DNA of 64,000 nt from Chryseobacterium pennae (GTDB lineage Bacteria > Bacteroidota > Bacteroidia > Flavobacteriales > Weeksellaceae). The stretch spans positions 1 to 64,000 of the forward strand of contig NZ_QNVT01000024.1 in the NCBI RefSeq assembly GCF_003385515.1, given 5' to 3'. Positions 44,477-53,769 of this stretch are shown here, piece by piece. The notes under the pieces were generated by a model. The model saw only the letters and a program-made list of their open reading frames with translations. It was not told the origin of the DNA and did not search any database. The stretch's first letter is position 1; the number at the start of each line of letters is the position of its first letter. Made by a program: the position numbers and the translations under genes.

Positions 44477-45880
44477 ATGAAAAAAAAAGACACACTACAA
44501 AAAATTAATAAATTCCTATATGACTATTTTCCAAATGTTAATGGTGTATTATTGTTTGGAAGCGCATCTCTTTCACAACAGAATTTTGAGGATATTGATT
44601 TACTAATCATTGATGAGAAGTTTTCGTATGTTGCTAAGGAAAATTTTTACTATGACCGACAGCAGTTTGGGATAATCAAAATTCCTCTTAATGACATCTT
44701 TAATATCTTGGCGCACGATTTCAAAAATGGAATATATAAGCACATATTTGAGACGGGATTTATTATTAAAGATGAATTAAAAATTTTAAAAAATGTAAAG
44801 CAATACATTTGTAAAGACTATCCCGATAATTGTACAATTATACGTTTTAATATTAATAGCACAATTTTCAAAATTAATCAATGTTTCAATAGCTTGAAGG
44901 GCGCAACACCTCTAATTGAATCATATCTAAATTTAAGTGATTGTATAAATTACATTATTGATTTCATCATTTTACTGGATGGAAAAATTCATTTTAAATC
45001 TACAAAGCATAAAACTAGATATCTATATAAATATCATCCTCAGTATGCTGTTAAGGTAGCCGGAATAGTAGAAGTTATAAAAAATAAAAGAATCACATTA
45101 TTTCGAATAGAGGAGTTAATGAAGTTATTGGCTATCCCAAGAGAATTTAAATATAATAATGATTTCCTGGATGAACATCTTTCTGAATCAGATCCTCTAA
45201 TTTTTTATATTCCCAATGCTGATCCTAAAGAAATCAAAAGAATTAAGGAAATTCTTAACCAACATAATTTGATATATTATATTTTTTATATTGATACAAA
45301 CAACATCGAGGAGGCAGGAATATATATTTTTGTGAGTTGTAAGATTGAAAATAAAATAGCATCACTTAGAAATAGTTTAAAAGAATATTTGGGAGAAAGA
45401 AGAATGTTTTTTCCTTACAATTTTTCTTTTAATAATGAGATAAAATTCGGAGCTTTTTATTCATTGTTGGAGGAACTTTTCATAGAAATTCAACCTATAA
45501 TTAATAGTATTGAAGCCGATGTAGAAAAAACAGCAAAATTCATAAATACTATTATCAAACAAATTAATTTAACCTTTGAAGAACTTAGTTCTTATTATTT
45601 TTACAAAACTATTAATAATTTTCATAACTTAACTTTTAAAGAAATAGCAGATAAGGAAAAAAAATACAAGATGACCTACAAAAACACAAAAGATAAAACT
45701 ATATTAAGTGCAGATACAGATCTTTTTGATCTGAGATTTGACTTTGCTGCTTTACAACCAGTACCTAAGTTTTTTTTACTTCAAATTATTGATAGAATAC
45801 TTTCAATGTTTATTTTAAAGGATAAGGAAAAATTTGAAATTGTCGATTCATTAAGAAATAATCATTTTACAAATGTTTAA
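44477..45880 (+). CDS. Nucleotidyltransferase-like protein of the export operon
   Basis: A 467-aa protein. The N-terminal ~110 residues resemble a Pol-beta-type minimal nucleotidyltransferase: GVLLFGSASLSQ followed by EDIDLLIID gives the Gly-Ser...Asp-x-Asp pattern. The remaining ~350 residues are helical and not recognised. ATG 44477 (MKKKDTLQ) is chosen; an upstream ATG at 44441 lies inside tolC. It is the first gene of an operon in which every gene overlaps the next (8 nt here). The substrate, nucleic acid or protein, is unknown. Confidence 0.62.
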   Translation: MKKKDTLQKINKFLYDYFPNVNGVLLFGSASLSQQNFEDIDLLIIDEKFSYVAKENFYYDRQQFGIIKIPLNDIFNILAHDFKNGIYKHIFETGFIIKDELKILKNVKQYICKDYPDNCTIIRFNINSTIFKINQCFNSLKGATPLIESYLNLSDCINYIIDFIILLDGKIHFKSTKHKTRYLYKYHPQYAVKVAGIVEVIKNKRITLFRIEELMKLLAIPREFKYNNDFLDEHLSESDPLIFYIPNADPKEIKRIKEILNQHNLIYYIFYIDTNNIEEAGIYIFVSCKIENKIASLRNSLKEYLGERRMFFPYNFSFNNEIKFGAFYSLLEELFIEIQPIINSIEADVEKTAKFINTIIKQINLTFEELSSYYFYKTINNFHNLTFKEIADKEKKYKMTYKNTKDKTILSADTDLFDLRFDFAALQPVPKFFLLQIIDRILSMFILKDKEKFEIVDSLRNNHFTNV

Positions 45881-48077
45881 TAAATTCCCTCATTTTACTC
45901 AGCTTGAAGCAAGAGATTGTGGTGCGGCTTGTTTGCAAATTGTCTCGAAATATTATGGTAAATTTTTTAATTTAGATGAACTGAGAGATATTTGCGGAGT
46001 CACTAAAGAAGGTATATCTGTTTATGATTTATGTGAGTCGGCGGAAACAATTGGTTTAAAAGCTCTACCAGTTAAAGTTGATTTTTTAAAGTTAAAGAAT
46101 GAAATTCCATTACCCTGCATTGCTCACTGGCGTAATACCCACTTCATTGTTATTTATAAAGTAAAGGATAATAAAGTTTTCGTATCAGATCCCGCGCTTG
46201 GTTTGATTACATATGATAGAAGGGAGTTTCTCAGTGGTTGGTTAGAAAGAACTTCCGAAAAAAAATTTAGAAAAGGTATTGCAATTGCACTTGAGCCTAC
46301 GGATGTTTTTAATGAAATAAAGCCTTCAGGACAATCTCCTTCTTTCGTTTATATTGCGAATTATTTGTTATCGCATCTAAGGCCCTATAAATCACAATCA
46401 ATTCAGTTAATTTTGACAATGATTGTGATCACTCTTTTACAAATCGCATTTCCGATAATAACTCAGTCGATTGTGGACGTGGGTATCTCTGCAAAGGATA
46501 TGAACTTTATACTTATCCTTTTGGTTGCTAATGTTGTTTTGGTTGTCAGTACGAGTATTGGTAATTGGATACGACAATCTATCAATGCTCATATTGCGTC
46601 AAGAGTCAAGGTATCATTATTATCAAATTATATATCGAAACTATTAAAACTTCCGGTTAATTTTTTCGAGAATAAATTGGTCGGGGATATTCTACAAAGA
46701 TCATTGGATTATGAAAGATTACAGAATTTTATTATGAACTCAGCTTTTGCTATTATTTTAGCTTCGTTAAACATTTTAGTTTTTGGTATTATTCTATTTA
46801 TATACAATTCTTCAATATTCTTGATATTCTTATTTGGCTCAATTTTATATGTGCTTTGGACTTTCCTGTTTTGGAATGTGAGAAAGAAAATGGATATACA
46901 ATACTTTACTCTTCAGGCCAAGAATAATAGCCATTGGATCGAAATTTTGACCAATATTAATGAAATCAAAAATAATAACTACGAAAAAGGAAAAAGATGG
47001 AAATGGGAAAAACTCCAAGTAAAGCTTTACGAAGTTGGAATTAAATTGTTGAATGTAAACCAAGCTGAGCAATTGGGAAGTAATCTATTAAATACTCTTA
47101 AAGATGTATCATTAACTTTCTTTTCTGCCTATCTTGTAATTCAGGGTGAAATTACTATTGGTGTCTTAATAGCAATTCAATATATATTGGGACAATTGAG
47201 AAGCCCATTAGCAGAGGTGATAAACTTTATAAAATCCTACCAGGTTGCTTACATTAGTTTTATAAGAATGAATGAAGTCAACCAGGTTCCGGAAGAGCAA
47301 GACAATGATGTCCTTAATAATATAATTTTCCCAAGCCATAAATCTTTGATTTTAAAAAGTGTTTCGTTCCGGTATTCTAATAGTTCGCCATTTGTGTTAA
47401 ATAATGTTTCACTAATAATTCCCGAGGGAAAAGTTACGGCAATAGTAGGAGAAAGTGGAAGTGGAAAGTCTACCCTATTAAAAATATTAATGAGGTTGTA
47501 TAACCCTTCTTTAGGAGAGTTTTATATCGGAGAAACGAATGTGAGTAATGTAAGTTTAAAACTATGGAGAGATAAAATTGGAGTTGTAAATCAGGAAGGA
47601 GATGTCTTCAAAGACAGTATAAAAAACAATATTATTCTTGGGAGAGAGCTTGATAACGAATTATTTCACAAAGCAGTAGTAAATTCAAATATTTTAGGCG
47701 ATATCGAAAAGCTTCCTAAAGGATTTAATACGGTAATGGGTGAAAACGGTAGAGGCTTAAGTCAAGGGCAAAAGCAAAGGATTATGATTGCAAGAGCACT
47801 GTACAAAAATCCGGAATATCTGTTTTTTGATGAGGCTACAAATGCATTAGATTCAATTAATGAGTCAAAAGTGGTAAAAAACTTAGTTAAAGAATATGAA
47901 GGAAAGACAGCAGTAATTGTAGCACATCGACTATCTACTATAAAGGATGCGGATCAGATTATTGTAATGCATAGTGGAAAGATTGTAGAGGTTGGAAAGC
48001 ACGACGAGCTAATTAAAAATAAGGGACACTACTCCAAGTTATTTACTAATCAAATGACACTTAATAGCATCATATGA
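45873..48077 (+). CDS. Peptidase-containing ABC transporter (C39 domain)
   Basis: A 734-aa bacteriocin-type exporter that cleaves leaders after double glycine and exports the product. C39 domain: Cys16 (ARDCGAAC), His90 (NTHFIV) and Asp106 (SDPALG). A six-helix membrane domain spans about 165-445. The nucleotide-binding domain has Walker A VGESGSGKST, signature LSQGQKQR and Walker B LFFDEATNALD. Likely substrates in the window are the two protease-like proteins at 40241 and 41658 and perhaps the peptide at 53505. It overlaps both neighbours (8 and 4 nt). Confidence 0.92.
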   Translation: MFNKFPHFTQLEARDCGAACLQIVSKYYGKFFNLDELRDICGVTKEGISVYDLCESAETIGLKALPVKVDFLKLKNEIPLPCIAHWRNTHFIVIYKVKDNKVFVSDPALGLITYDRREFLSGWLERTSEKKFRKGIAIALEPTDVFNEIKPSGQSPSFVYIANYLLSHLRPYKSQSIQLILTMIVITLLQIAFPIITQSIVDVGISAKDMNFILILLVANVVLVVSTSIGNWIRQSINAHIASRVKVSLLSNYISKLLKLPVNFFENKLVGDILQRSLDYERLQNFIMNSAFAIILASLNILVFGIILFIYNSSIFLIFLFGSILYVLWTFLFWNVRKKMDIQYFTLQAKNNSHWIEILTNINEIKNNNYEKGKRWKWEKLQVKLYEVGIKLLNVNQAEQLGSNLLNTLKDVSLTFFSAYLVIQGEITIGVLIAIQYILGQLRSPLAEVINFIKSYQVAYISFIRMNEVNQVPEEQDNDVLNNIIFPSHKSLILKSVSFRYSNSSPFVLNNVSLIIPEGKVTAIVGESGSGKSTLLKILMRLYNPSLGEFYIGETNVSNVSLKLWRDKIGVVNQEGDVFKDSIKNNIILGRELDNELFHKAVVNSNILGDIEKLPKGFNTVMGENGRGLSQGQKQRIMIARALYKNPEYLFFDEATNALDSINESKVVKNLVKEYEGKTAVIVAHRLSTIKDADQIIVMHSGKIVEVGKHDELIKNKGHYSKLFTNQMTLNSII

Positions 48078-49414
48078 AAAAAGTTGAAGTCCACCATTCA
48101 GAAGAATTCAGGGATGTGATAAGCAAATTTCCCAGAAAGTTTAACTCTATTTTGGCATTTTCATTACTGATAATAATGATAATTTGTGGTTTACTCGGAT
48201 GGTTTATCCAATCACCAGAGATGATTCTCGCAAATGTAAAGGTTACAGCGGAAAAGCCACCTATTACCATCGTTTCTGAAAGTAATGGTAAGATAAAGAT
48301 CTTGGAATTTACCCCTCAGAAACAATTTAAAAAAGGTAGTGTTATTGGTGTGATAGAAAATCTAGGTGAAGAAGACAAAATCTTAAGACTTAAAGATTCT
48401 CTCGTTAAATACCAATCTTCATTATACACCTTAAATCTGAGATCTTTTGATTTCGCTCAAGCAGACAATTTAGGAGAAGTTCAGGAGCCGTATTTTAAAT
48501 TTATTACTGCTTTACACGAAGTAAATAACAATCGAAACGATAATGAGTATGACTTGCAGGTAGCAATGCTGAAACAGCAAATTGAACAATATCACTCATT
48601 AATTGCTCAAAGAAGCAATTTGAAAAAATTCAAGTCCAAGGAAATTAATATCTTATCTCAGAAGTATAGAGATGATTCTATCTTAGTATCAAAGAAAATG
48701 GCTATTGTAAATGATTTTGAAAATTCAGCCCTTAATTTTTTGAAAGAAAAGGAGAATCTAAAAAATATAGATATTGAAAATCTTAGGAACCAACTCAATA
48801 TTGCCGATGCTAAGGGAAATCTAAATTTGTTTTTACTTCAAAAGAAGCTTAAGCTTTCAAATGTAGAATTAAAACTGTTAGAAAGTTTTCAGCAATTGGC
48901 ACTCAGCGTCAATAACTGGGAGAAAAAATATTTAATAAAAGTACCTGTTGACGGTCAAGTAGACTATGTTAACTTTATCTCTTCCAACCAGTTTGTTACC
49001 CAAGGTTCAATGCTTTTTAGTGTTTTACCTAATAATAACAAAATTATTGGACAAGTATTAATGCCTAGTGAAGGGGCCGGTAAGGTTAAAGTTGGCCAAA
49101 CAGTTTTTATCAAGTTAAATGCATTTCCTTACCAAGAGTTTGGAAAGCTGACAGGAACTGTAAAGAATATCTCCTTAATACCTAATGAATCGCAATATCT
49201 GGTCATTGTAGAAATACCGAAGGGACTTCAAAGCGATTCTGATAAAAACTTATCATTTGGTAAAAATATGGAAGGCCAGGCTGAGATTATTGTTGAAAAG
49301 AAAAGGCTAATTCATAAAATATTTGATAAAATAATAAAAGCATTCGACAGAAAGGCGCCTGAAAAAGAGCAGAGTACAGATAAAGAAAAAAAAGAGAATG
49401 AGAAAAATAAATAA
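48074..49414 (+). CDS. HlyD-family periplasmic adaptor
   Basis: A 446-aa membrane-fusion protein. It has one N-terminal membrane helix (about 30-50), a biotinyl-lipoyl-like half near residues 70-100, a long coiled-coil hairpin (about 150-270), the second lipoyl half (LIKVPVDGQVDYVNFIS) and a beta-barrel region. The C-terminus is highly charged. It joins the ABC transporter to the TolC-like channel. It overlaps the transporter gene by 4 nt and the next gene by 17 nt. Confidence 0.88.
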   Translation: MKKVEVHHSEEFRDVISKFPRKFNSILAFSLLIIMIICGLLGWFIQSPEMILANVKVTAEKPPITIVSESNGKIKILEFTPQKQFKKGSVIGVIENLGEEDKILRLKDSLVKYQSSLYTLNLRSFDFAQADNLGEVQEPYFKFITALHEVNNNRNDNEYDLQVAMLKQQIEQYHSLIAQRSNLKKFKSKEINILSQKYRDDSILVSKKMAIVNDFENSALNFLKEKENLKNIDIENLRNQLNIADAKGNLNLFLLQKKLKLSNVELKLLESFQQLALSVNNWEKKYLIKVPVDGQVDYVNFISSNQFVTQGSMLFSVLPNNNKIIGQVLMPSEGAGKVKVGQTVFIKLNAFPYQEFGKLTGTVKNISLIPNESQYLVIVEIPKGLQSDSDKNLSFGKNMEGQAEIIVEKKRLIHKIFDKIIKAFDRKAPEKEQSTDKEKKENEKNK

Positions 49415-50930
49415 TGAAGTTGCTCAAATTCTGAAAGAATTTATAAAAATAGAGTTGAATGAATATAAACATATTTTAGTAGATGAATGTTTTCAGCTAA
49501 CGCCTGGTAAATATTTTCTTAAACTAACGGTCGTTTACGAATATTACTCCTCACGTATTTTAAAAGAAAATAAAGATATAGAAGGAACTAAAGTAGTTAT
49601 TGATTACATACCTAAAATTAGTATTTTAAAAAATTTAAACACAAAAAAGGGTTACCTTTTTAATCAGTTTCCACATTCGACTATTATTAGGGACGAAAAT
49701 AGGTTTTTGGTTAATTTAAAATCTTCTATTATTTTCTTTACAGAAAAGCACAAAAGCATTATCAATAAAAGAGAAATAGATGAATTACGGTGGATTATCT
49801 CTAACTATATTGCTGGTATAAAAGATTATGACTCTGACTATTTGAGATATAAAATCTATGAAGGATTAATTAATCTTTACAATTATTTTACACCGAATGA
49901 CTTTATATCATTATCTACTTTACCTGTTCTTTTTTCATATCATCACTCACATCCTTATGTAAAAGAGATTATGAATAATCATTTAGCATCCTTAGATTTT
50001 GAACAAAGAATGATTGAGGTGTTAAACCAATACGGTGGGTTTGTAAATAGTATAGATTCAAAAAATTCATTCTATTCTAATGAGGTTATTTTAGTTTTTA
50101 AATATTCTGATTTAGATCTTGATTCATTTCTTGAAAATATATTCTTTAAATTTTTTACAATAACTAGAAATGTTAACTACAGATTGAATAGCTTTTATTG
50201 GGAAAAGAATATTGAAGGATTTTTTACTCTCTATTTAAACGCAAATAAAGAATTAATTGAACGAGAAATACTCCCTGAGATAGAAATTAAATTAAATTCT
50301 AATGTACATGTAAAAGAAATAAGTGATATTTCTATGGTTTATGATCTTTTCCAGGACGACTACTATTTGGGCTTAAATAGATTATGTGAATATGTGTTAG
50401 AATTAAAAAGCAATGAGAGCCTAATCTGGAATCAAAACATAGCAATTTCGTACTGTATTGAGCTATATGTAAACTGTATTATAAGATTAAATTTTAGTAA
50501 GAGAAACTTTTTAGATTTCAATAAATATTTGTCGCAGAAATGGCAATTATTTCTATTGTCAGATCAGGAATTGATTTCAAATGAATATGCAACTATTTCA
50601 GAAATGTATCAAAAGTTTGAGCGGCTTTATTTAGTTAATGAAAGCTCACTAAATGAAAATTTCTGTAGTAAAATAGATAATTGGATACCTTCTGATTCCT
50701 TTTTAGAGGAAATTAATGTTATTGCTGAAAGTATGGATAATTTTTTACAGAAAAAAGAAAATATGTTTATTTCTAATGCAATACTTTCTAGTTTTAGTGA
50801 TAACACTAAATATGCGTTTTTAGAGGGCTTTTTGTTTAAGTTTTTTGGGCTTATGGGGCTGGAAACAGAATCAAAAATCTACATAACTTATATAATTAAT
50901 AGATTAAGTAATGAAACTGAATTTAATTAG
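49398..50930 (+). CDS. Unknown 510-aa protein of the export/RNA-ligase operon
   Basis: A 510-aa soluble protein with no motif I can name. It is rich in Ile, Asn, Leu, Phe and Tyr, without a signal peptide or clear membrane helix. Its place between a secretion adaptor and RNA ligases suggests a maturation or immunity role. A distant relation to split lantibiotic-dehydratase-like proteins is conceivable but I see no diagnostic residues. It overlaps HlyD by 17 nt and the RNA ligase by 20 nt. Confidence 0.6.
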   Translation: MRKINNEVAQILKEFIKIELNEYKHILVDECFQLTPGKYFLKLTVVYEYYSSRILKENKDIEGTKVVIDYIPKISILKNLNTKKGYLFNQFPHSTIIRDENRFLVNLKSSIIFFTEKHKSIINKREIDELRWIISNYIAGIKDYDSDYLRYKIYEGLINLYNYFTPNDFISLSTLPVLFSYHHSHPYVKEIMNNHLASLDFEQRMIEVLNQYGGFVNSIDSKNSFYSNEVILVFKYSDLDLDSFLENIFFKFFTITRNVNYRLNSFYWEKNIEGFFTLYLNANKELIEREILPEIEIKLNSNVHVKEISDISMVYDLFQDDYYLGLNRLCEYVLELKSNESLIWNQNIAISYCIELYVNCIIRLNFSKRNFLDFNKYLSQKWQLFLLSDQELISNEYATISEMYQKFERLYLVNESSLNENFCSKIDNWIPSDSFLEEINVIAESMDNFLQKKENMFISNAILSSFSDNTKYAFLEGFLFKFFGLMGLETESKIYITYIINRLSNETEFN

Positions 50931-51990
50931 ACTAAGGGAATCTATTAAGGATTCAAATATTACAATTGAAAAGCATCCTACAGAGGATCTGTTCATATAT
51001 GGCTATTTTAAACATCCTCTTTCTAAAACGAAAAGTATCTGGAATGAATATTCCATTATGTGCAGAGGCTTAATTTTAAATAGTGAAGGAGAAATTATAG
51101 AAAGAGCATTTGATAAATTTTGGACATTCAGAAATCACATCACGGGTAATTTGATTTCTTTAAGTGAAAATAGAATTGTAAAATTACCAGATTCTGCACC
51201 TAAAATTTATGAAAAATTAGATGGTACAATGGGAGTACTATATTGGGTTAAGGATATTCCATATATAGCTACTCAGAGATCATTTTCTAGTTTAAAAGCA
51301 ATAAAAGCGAGTGAGATAATACAAAGGAAATATCTACAGGAAACATTAAAATTGGACCGTCAGTTTTCTTACATTTTTGAGGTAATTTACCCTGAAGCCA
51401 GCCTCGTAGTCAATTATGGAGAGGAAGAGGATCTAGTCTTGATCGGAGTAATTGATAAAGAAACGGGTATGAGCGTACAAAACATTTCTGAATTAGGTTT
51501 CAGAACTAAGAAGGATTTAACTGACGAGTTTAAAAATTTCACAAACTTCAATGAAATTGAAGAAGCAAACATAAATAATTTGGAGGGTGTTGTTTTAGAA
51601 TATAACAATTCATTACGAATTAAAATTAAATTTCCATGGTACAAGGAAATTCATAAGGAGTTACAGAGTGTCATAAATGCCGAATATCAGATGATTGAAA
51701 GTATAAACAAGCTTAGGAAGTATTATGGCTATAAGGAAAATCCACTTTCGACAACTCTGATAATGGAAGCCATAAAAAATGGAAAAAAACAGGAGGATTT
51801 TGTCAACGAATTAAATATAGACCAGATCGATAGAGGAGCAATAAAATGGGTTTGTCGGCAGTGGAATAACCATGAGGAAACAAATAAGTCCGTAAGCGAA
51901 TTGTTCAATCAAAGTTTGGAATACGGCAATACCCCTGATGATAGAATATGGAAATGGAAAAGCAGATATTTAGATAAATATTATGACTAA
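50911..51990 (+). CDS. T4 Rnl1-like RNA ligase
   Basis: A 359-aa nucleotidyltransferase of the RNA/DNA ligase superfamily. Motif I is EKLDG with adenylation Lys102; upstream CRGLIL, a middle FEVIYPEASLVVNY (motif III-like), LEGVVLEY (motif IV) and RIKIKF (motif V) are all present in the usual order. Such enzymes seal RNA breaks, for example cut tRNA anticodon loops. It overlaps both neighbours (20 and 8 nt). Its presence in a toxin-export operon suggests RNA repair as immunity or an unusual use of adenylation. Confidence 0.82.
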   Translation: MKLNLIRLRESIKDSNITIEKHPTEDLFIYGYFKHPLSKTKSIWNEYSIMCRGLILNSEGEIIERAFDKFWTFRNHITGNLISLSENRIVKLPDSAPKIYEKLDGTMGVLYWVKDIPYIATQRSFSSLKAIKASEIIQRKYLQETLKLDRQFSYIFEVIYPEASLVVNYGEEEDLVLIGVIDKETGMSVQNISELGFRTKKDLTDEFKNFTNFNEIEEANINNLEGVVLEYNNSLRIKIKFPWYKEIHKELQSVINAEYQMIESINKLRKYYGYKENPLSTTLIMEAIKNGKKQEDFVNELNIDQIDRGAIKWVCRQWNNHEETNKSVSELFNQSLEYGNTPDDRIWKWKSRYLDKYYD

Positions 51991-53248
51991 GAGCGCCGGG
52001 CTACTTATTATTAAAAATAGTAAGGTTTTGCTAGTAAAACCTAGGCATATGGCTTCTGATAGTAATTGGTCTATACCGAAAGGAATTATTGACATAGAAG
52101 CTGATGGAAACATTGTTGAAACTGCTATAAGAGAGACATACGAAGAAACGGGCATTCTGATTCCCAAAGACAAAGTTGATTTTTCTAAAAGATCGCTAAT
52201 AAGTTATGTCGACTCGAATGGTATTTTATCAAAGATTATTTTTTATTTTGTAGTTGAGATTTCGGATAAAGAATTTAATCAATATAGAATCTCAAGCGAT
52301 TTCGACTCATCTGAAATTGAGACAATTGCCTTTTTCTCGGCAAGAGAAGCTAGAAAAAAAATCTATTGGAAGCAGCAATCCGTATTAAACTTTATTAAGC
52401 CAGACTCTTTTTGCATTAATGAGTTAGAACTCTTTATAAAATTAGGTTATATTTATAAAGTAAAACATCCAGTATACCCAATATGGCTTTATAATATCAC
52501 AAAAAAATGTAAGTTGCATAAAATTTGGAATTATACAACATTGTCTTGTAGAGGTTTGATATTAGATGATTCAGGGAAAATTATTGCGCGTCCCTTTAAA
52601 AAATTTTTCGAGAGAAATGAAATTTATCCTGAAGTATTGGATCTACTTTCTGAACCATTACATACCACAGATAAATTAGATGGAGCTTTAGGCGTGCTGT
52701 ACAAATATAAAGATAGCTATTATATTTGTTCAAAGAACAATTTTAATCATTATATTGGAGCCCTAGCGACGGATGTTTTTTATAACCAACTTCATCACTT
52801 ATTTAGTAAAGATCTGAAAGAATACACAATTCTTTTCGAAGTAATAACATTAAAAAATCCGTTTACTGTTAATTATACAGGCGAAGATGCAATCTTTCCC
52901 ATTGCTGTCGTCAATAATATATCTGCAAAAAATGATTTTAGAAAATTAGAAGAATTAGAAAAATTAGAAAAATTTGATATCATAAGCACCAGCAAGGAAG
53001 GAGTTGTTGAATTTTATGAGGACGGAACTATGATTAAAGAGAAGCTTCCTGATTTTATGAACGAATATAGGAAACTCAAGAACCTTAAAGAGATTAATTT
53101 CTTTTGTAATTCCGATAAAATTACTGGTAATATACTAGATAGAAAAAAGATTATTGATCATAGTAATAATAATTTGTTATCTAACCTAATGCTATTTTTC
53201 AGTTCTGAAAACATAGAATATAAAAAAATTTTGATGTATTGGATATGA
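51983..53248 (+). CDS. Nudix hydrolase-RNA ligase fusion
   Basis: A 421-aa two-domain protein. Residues 1-130 are a Nudix domain: the box starts at Gly34 and ends RETYEETG (50-57) with the catalytic Glu residues kept, though the Gly-to-Arg spacing is two residues longer than the consensus. Residues 150-390 are an RNA-ligase domain related to the preceding gene: CRGLIL, motif I DKLDG with Lys231, FEVITLKNPFTVNY, EGVV (motif IV) and a final MIKEK. The Nudix part may clean a nucleotide or RNA end before sealing. It overlaps the upstream ligase by 8 nt and ends the operon. Confidence 0.8.
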   Translation: MTKSAGLLIIKNSKVLLVKPRHMASDSNWSIPKGIIDIEADGNIVETAIRETYEETGILIPKDKVDFSKRSLISYVDSNGILSKIIFYFVVEISDKEFNQYRISSDFDSSEIETIAFFSAREARKKIYWKQQSVLNFIKPDSFCINELELFIKLGYIYKVKHPVYPIWLYNITKKCKLHKIWNYTTLSCRGLILDDSGKIIARPFKKFFERNEIYPEVLDLLSEPLHTTDKLDGALGVLYKYKDSYYICSKNNFNHYIGALATDVFYNQLHHLFSKDLKEYTILFEVITLKNPFTVNYTGEDAIFPIAVVNNISAKNDFRKLEELEKLEKFDIISTSKEGVVEFYEDGTMIKEKLPDFMNEYRKLKNLKEINFFCNSDKITGNILDRKKIIDHSNNNLLSNLMLFFSSENIEYKKILMYWI

Positions 53249-53504
53249 AACGAATTAATTTGGATTCTCAGTATTGCTATCGCACTTTACTAAAAGGTAA
53301 GTTTTGATCTTTCGCAGATATACATACATGTAGATCCACATAAATCTTATTGATATTTCTATAGTTGCTAGTCAGTTGTAAATTTCGGCTTAGTTAAAAT
53401 TTGTTAAAAACCTATGTTGTATTAATTTATTATTTATTTTAGTTAGTAATTATAATAGCAAAATCCGAAAGGCTTAAAGAGTAGGAAAAACAAAAATATT
53501 TATT
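53249..53504. other. Gap before the graspetide precursor
   Basis: A 256-bp AT-rich stretch. The only open frame is a 20-codon one starting at 53245 (overlapping the ligase stop), not supported by anything else. No exact TAnnTTTG box was found, although a promoter for the precursor gene is expected here. Confidence 0.5.
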
Positions 53505-53705
53505 ATGAAAAAAAATTTTCAAAAAAAAGACAGCTTATTAAGTAAGTTCCAAAATTCAAGAATTGATAGAACTAAACTCGACACTATCAACGGAGGAAAA
53601 CTTGTTCCAACTGCCGGAACAGATACACAAACTGGTTTAACATCTGATGGTAACCACGACAACAGTATTTCTGCTCCGGATTCCTATTACGATGGGACAC
53701 TATAA
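53505..53705 (+). CDS. gwsA: Graspetide (grasp-with-spasm) precursor peptide
   Basis: A 66-aa peptide: a basic leader (residues 1-31, KKDSLLSKFQNSRIDRTKLD) ending in ING-Gly30-Gly31, and a 35-residue core (32-66) rich in Thr, Ser and Asp (TAGTDTQTG, SAPDSYYDGTL). Thr/Ser and Asp side chains are what ATP-grasp enzymes join to make ester-linked graspetides. The double glycine fits cleavage by the C39 transporter upstream. The ATP-grasp and SPASM maturation genes follow. The symbol is by analogy with known clusters. Confidence 0.85.
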   Translation: MKKNFQKKDSLLSKFQNSRIDRTKLDTINGGKLVPTAGTDTQTGLTSDGNHDNSISAPDSYYDGTL

Positions 53706-53732
53706 TTTGTCGAATTTTAAGAACAATGTAAG

Positions 53733-53759
53733 AAAGGATAATTTTTTTATCCTTTTTTT
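53733..53759 (+). terminator. Hairpin terminator/attenuator after the precursor gene
   Basis: AAAGGATAA (53733-53741) and TTATCCTTT (53747-53755) form a perfect stem with a T5 loop and a T run. It lies 28 bp after the precursor stop and 11 bp before the lipoprotein gene. It would let the precursor be made in excess over its modifying enzymes. Confidence 0.75.
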
Positions 53760-53769
53760 AATTTTATAA

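Noticed and set aside
53245..53307. 20-codon frame overlapping the Nudix-ligase stop
   Set aside because: Too short, and nothing but the ATGA overlap supports it.
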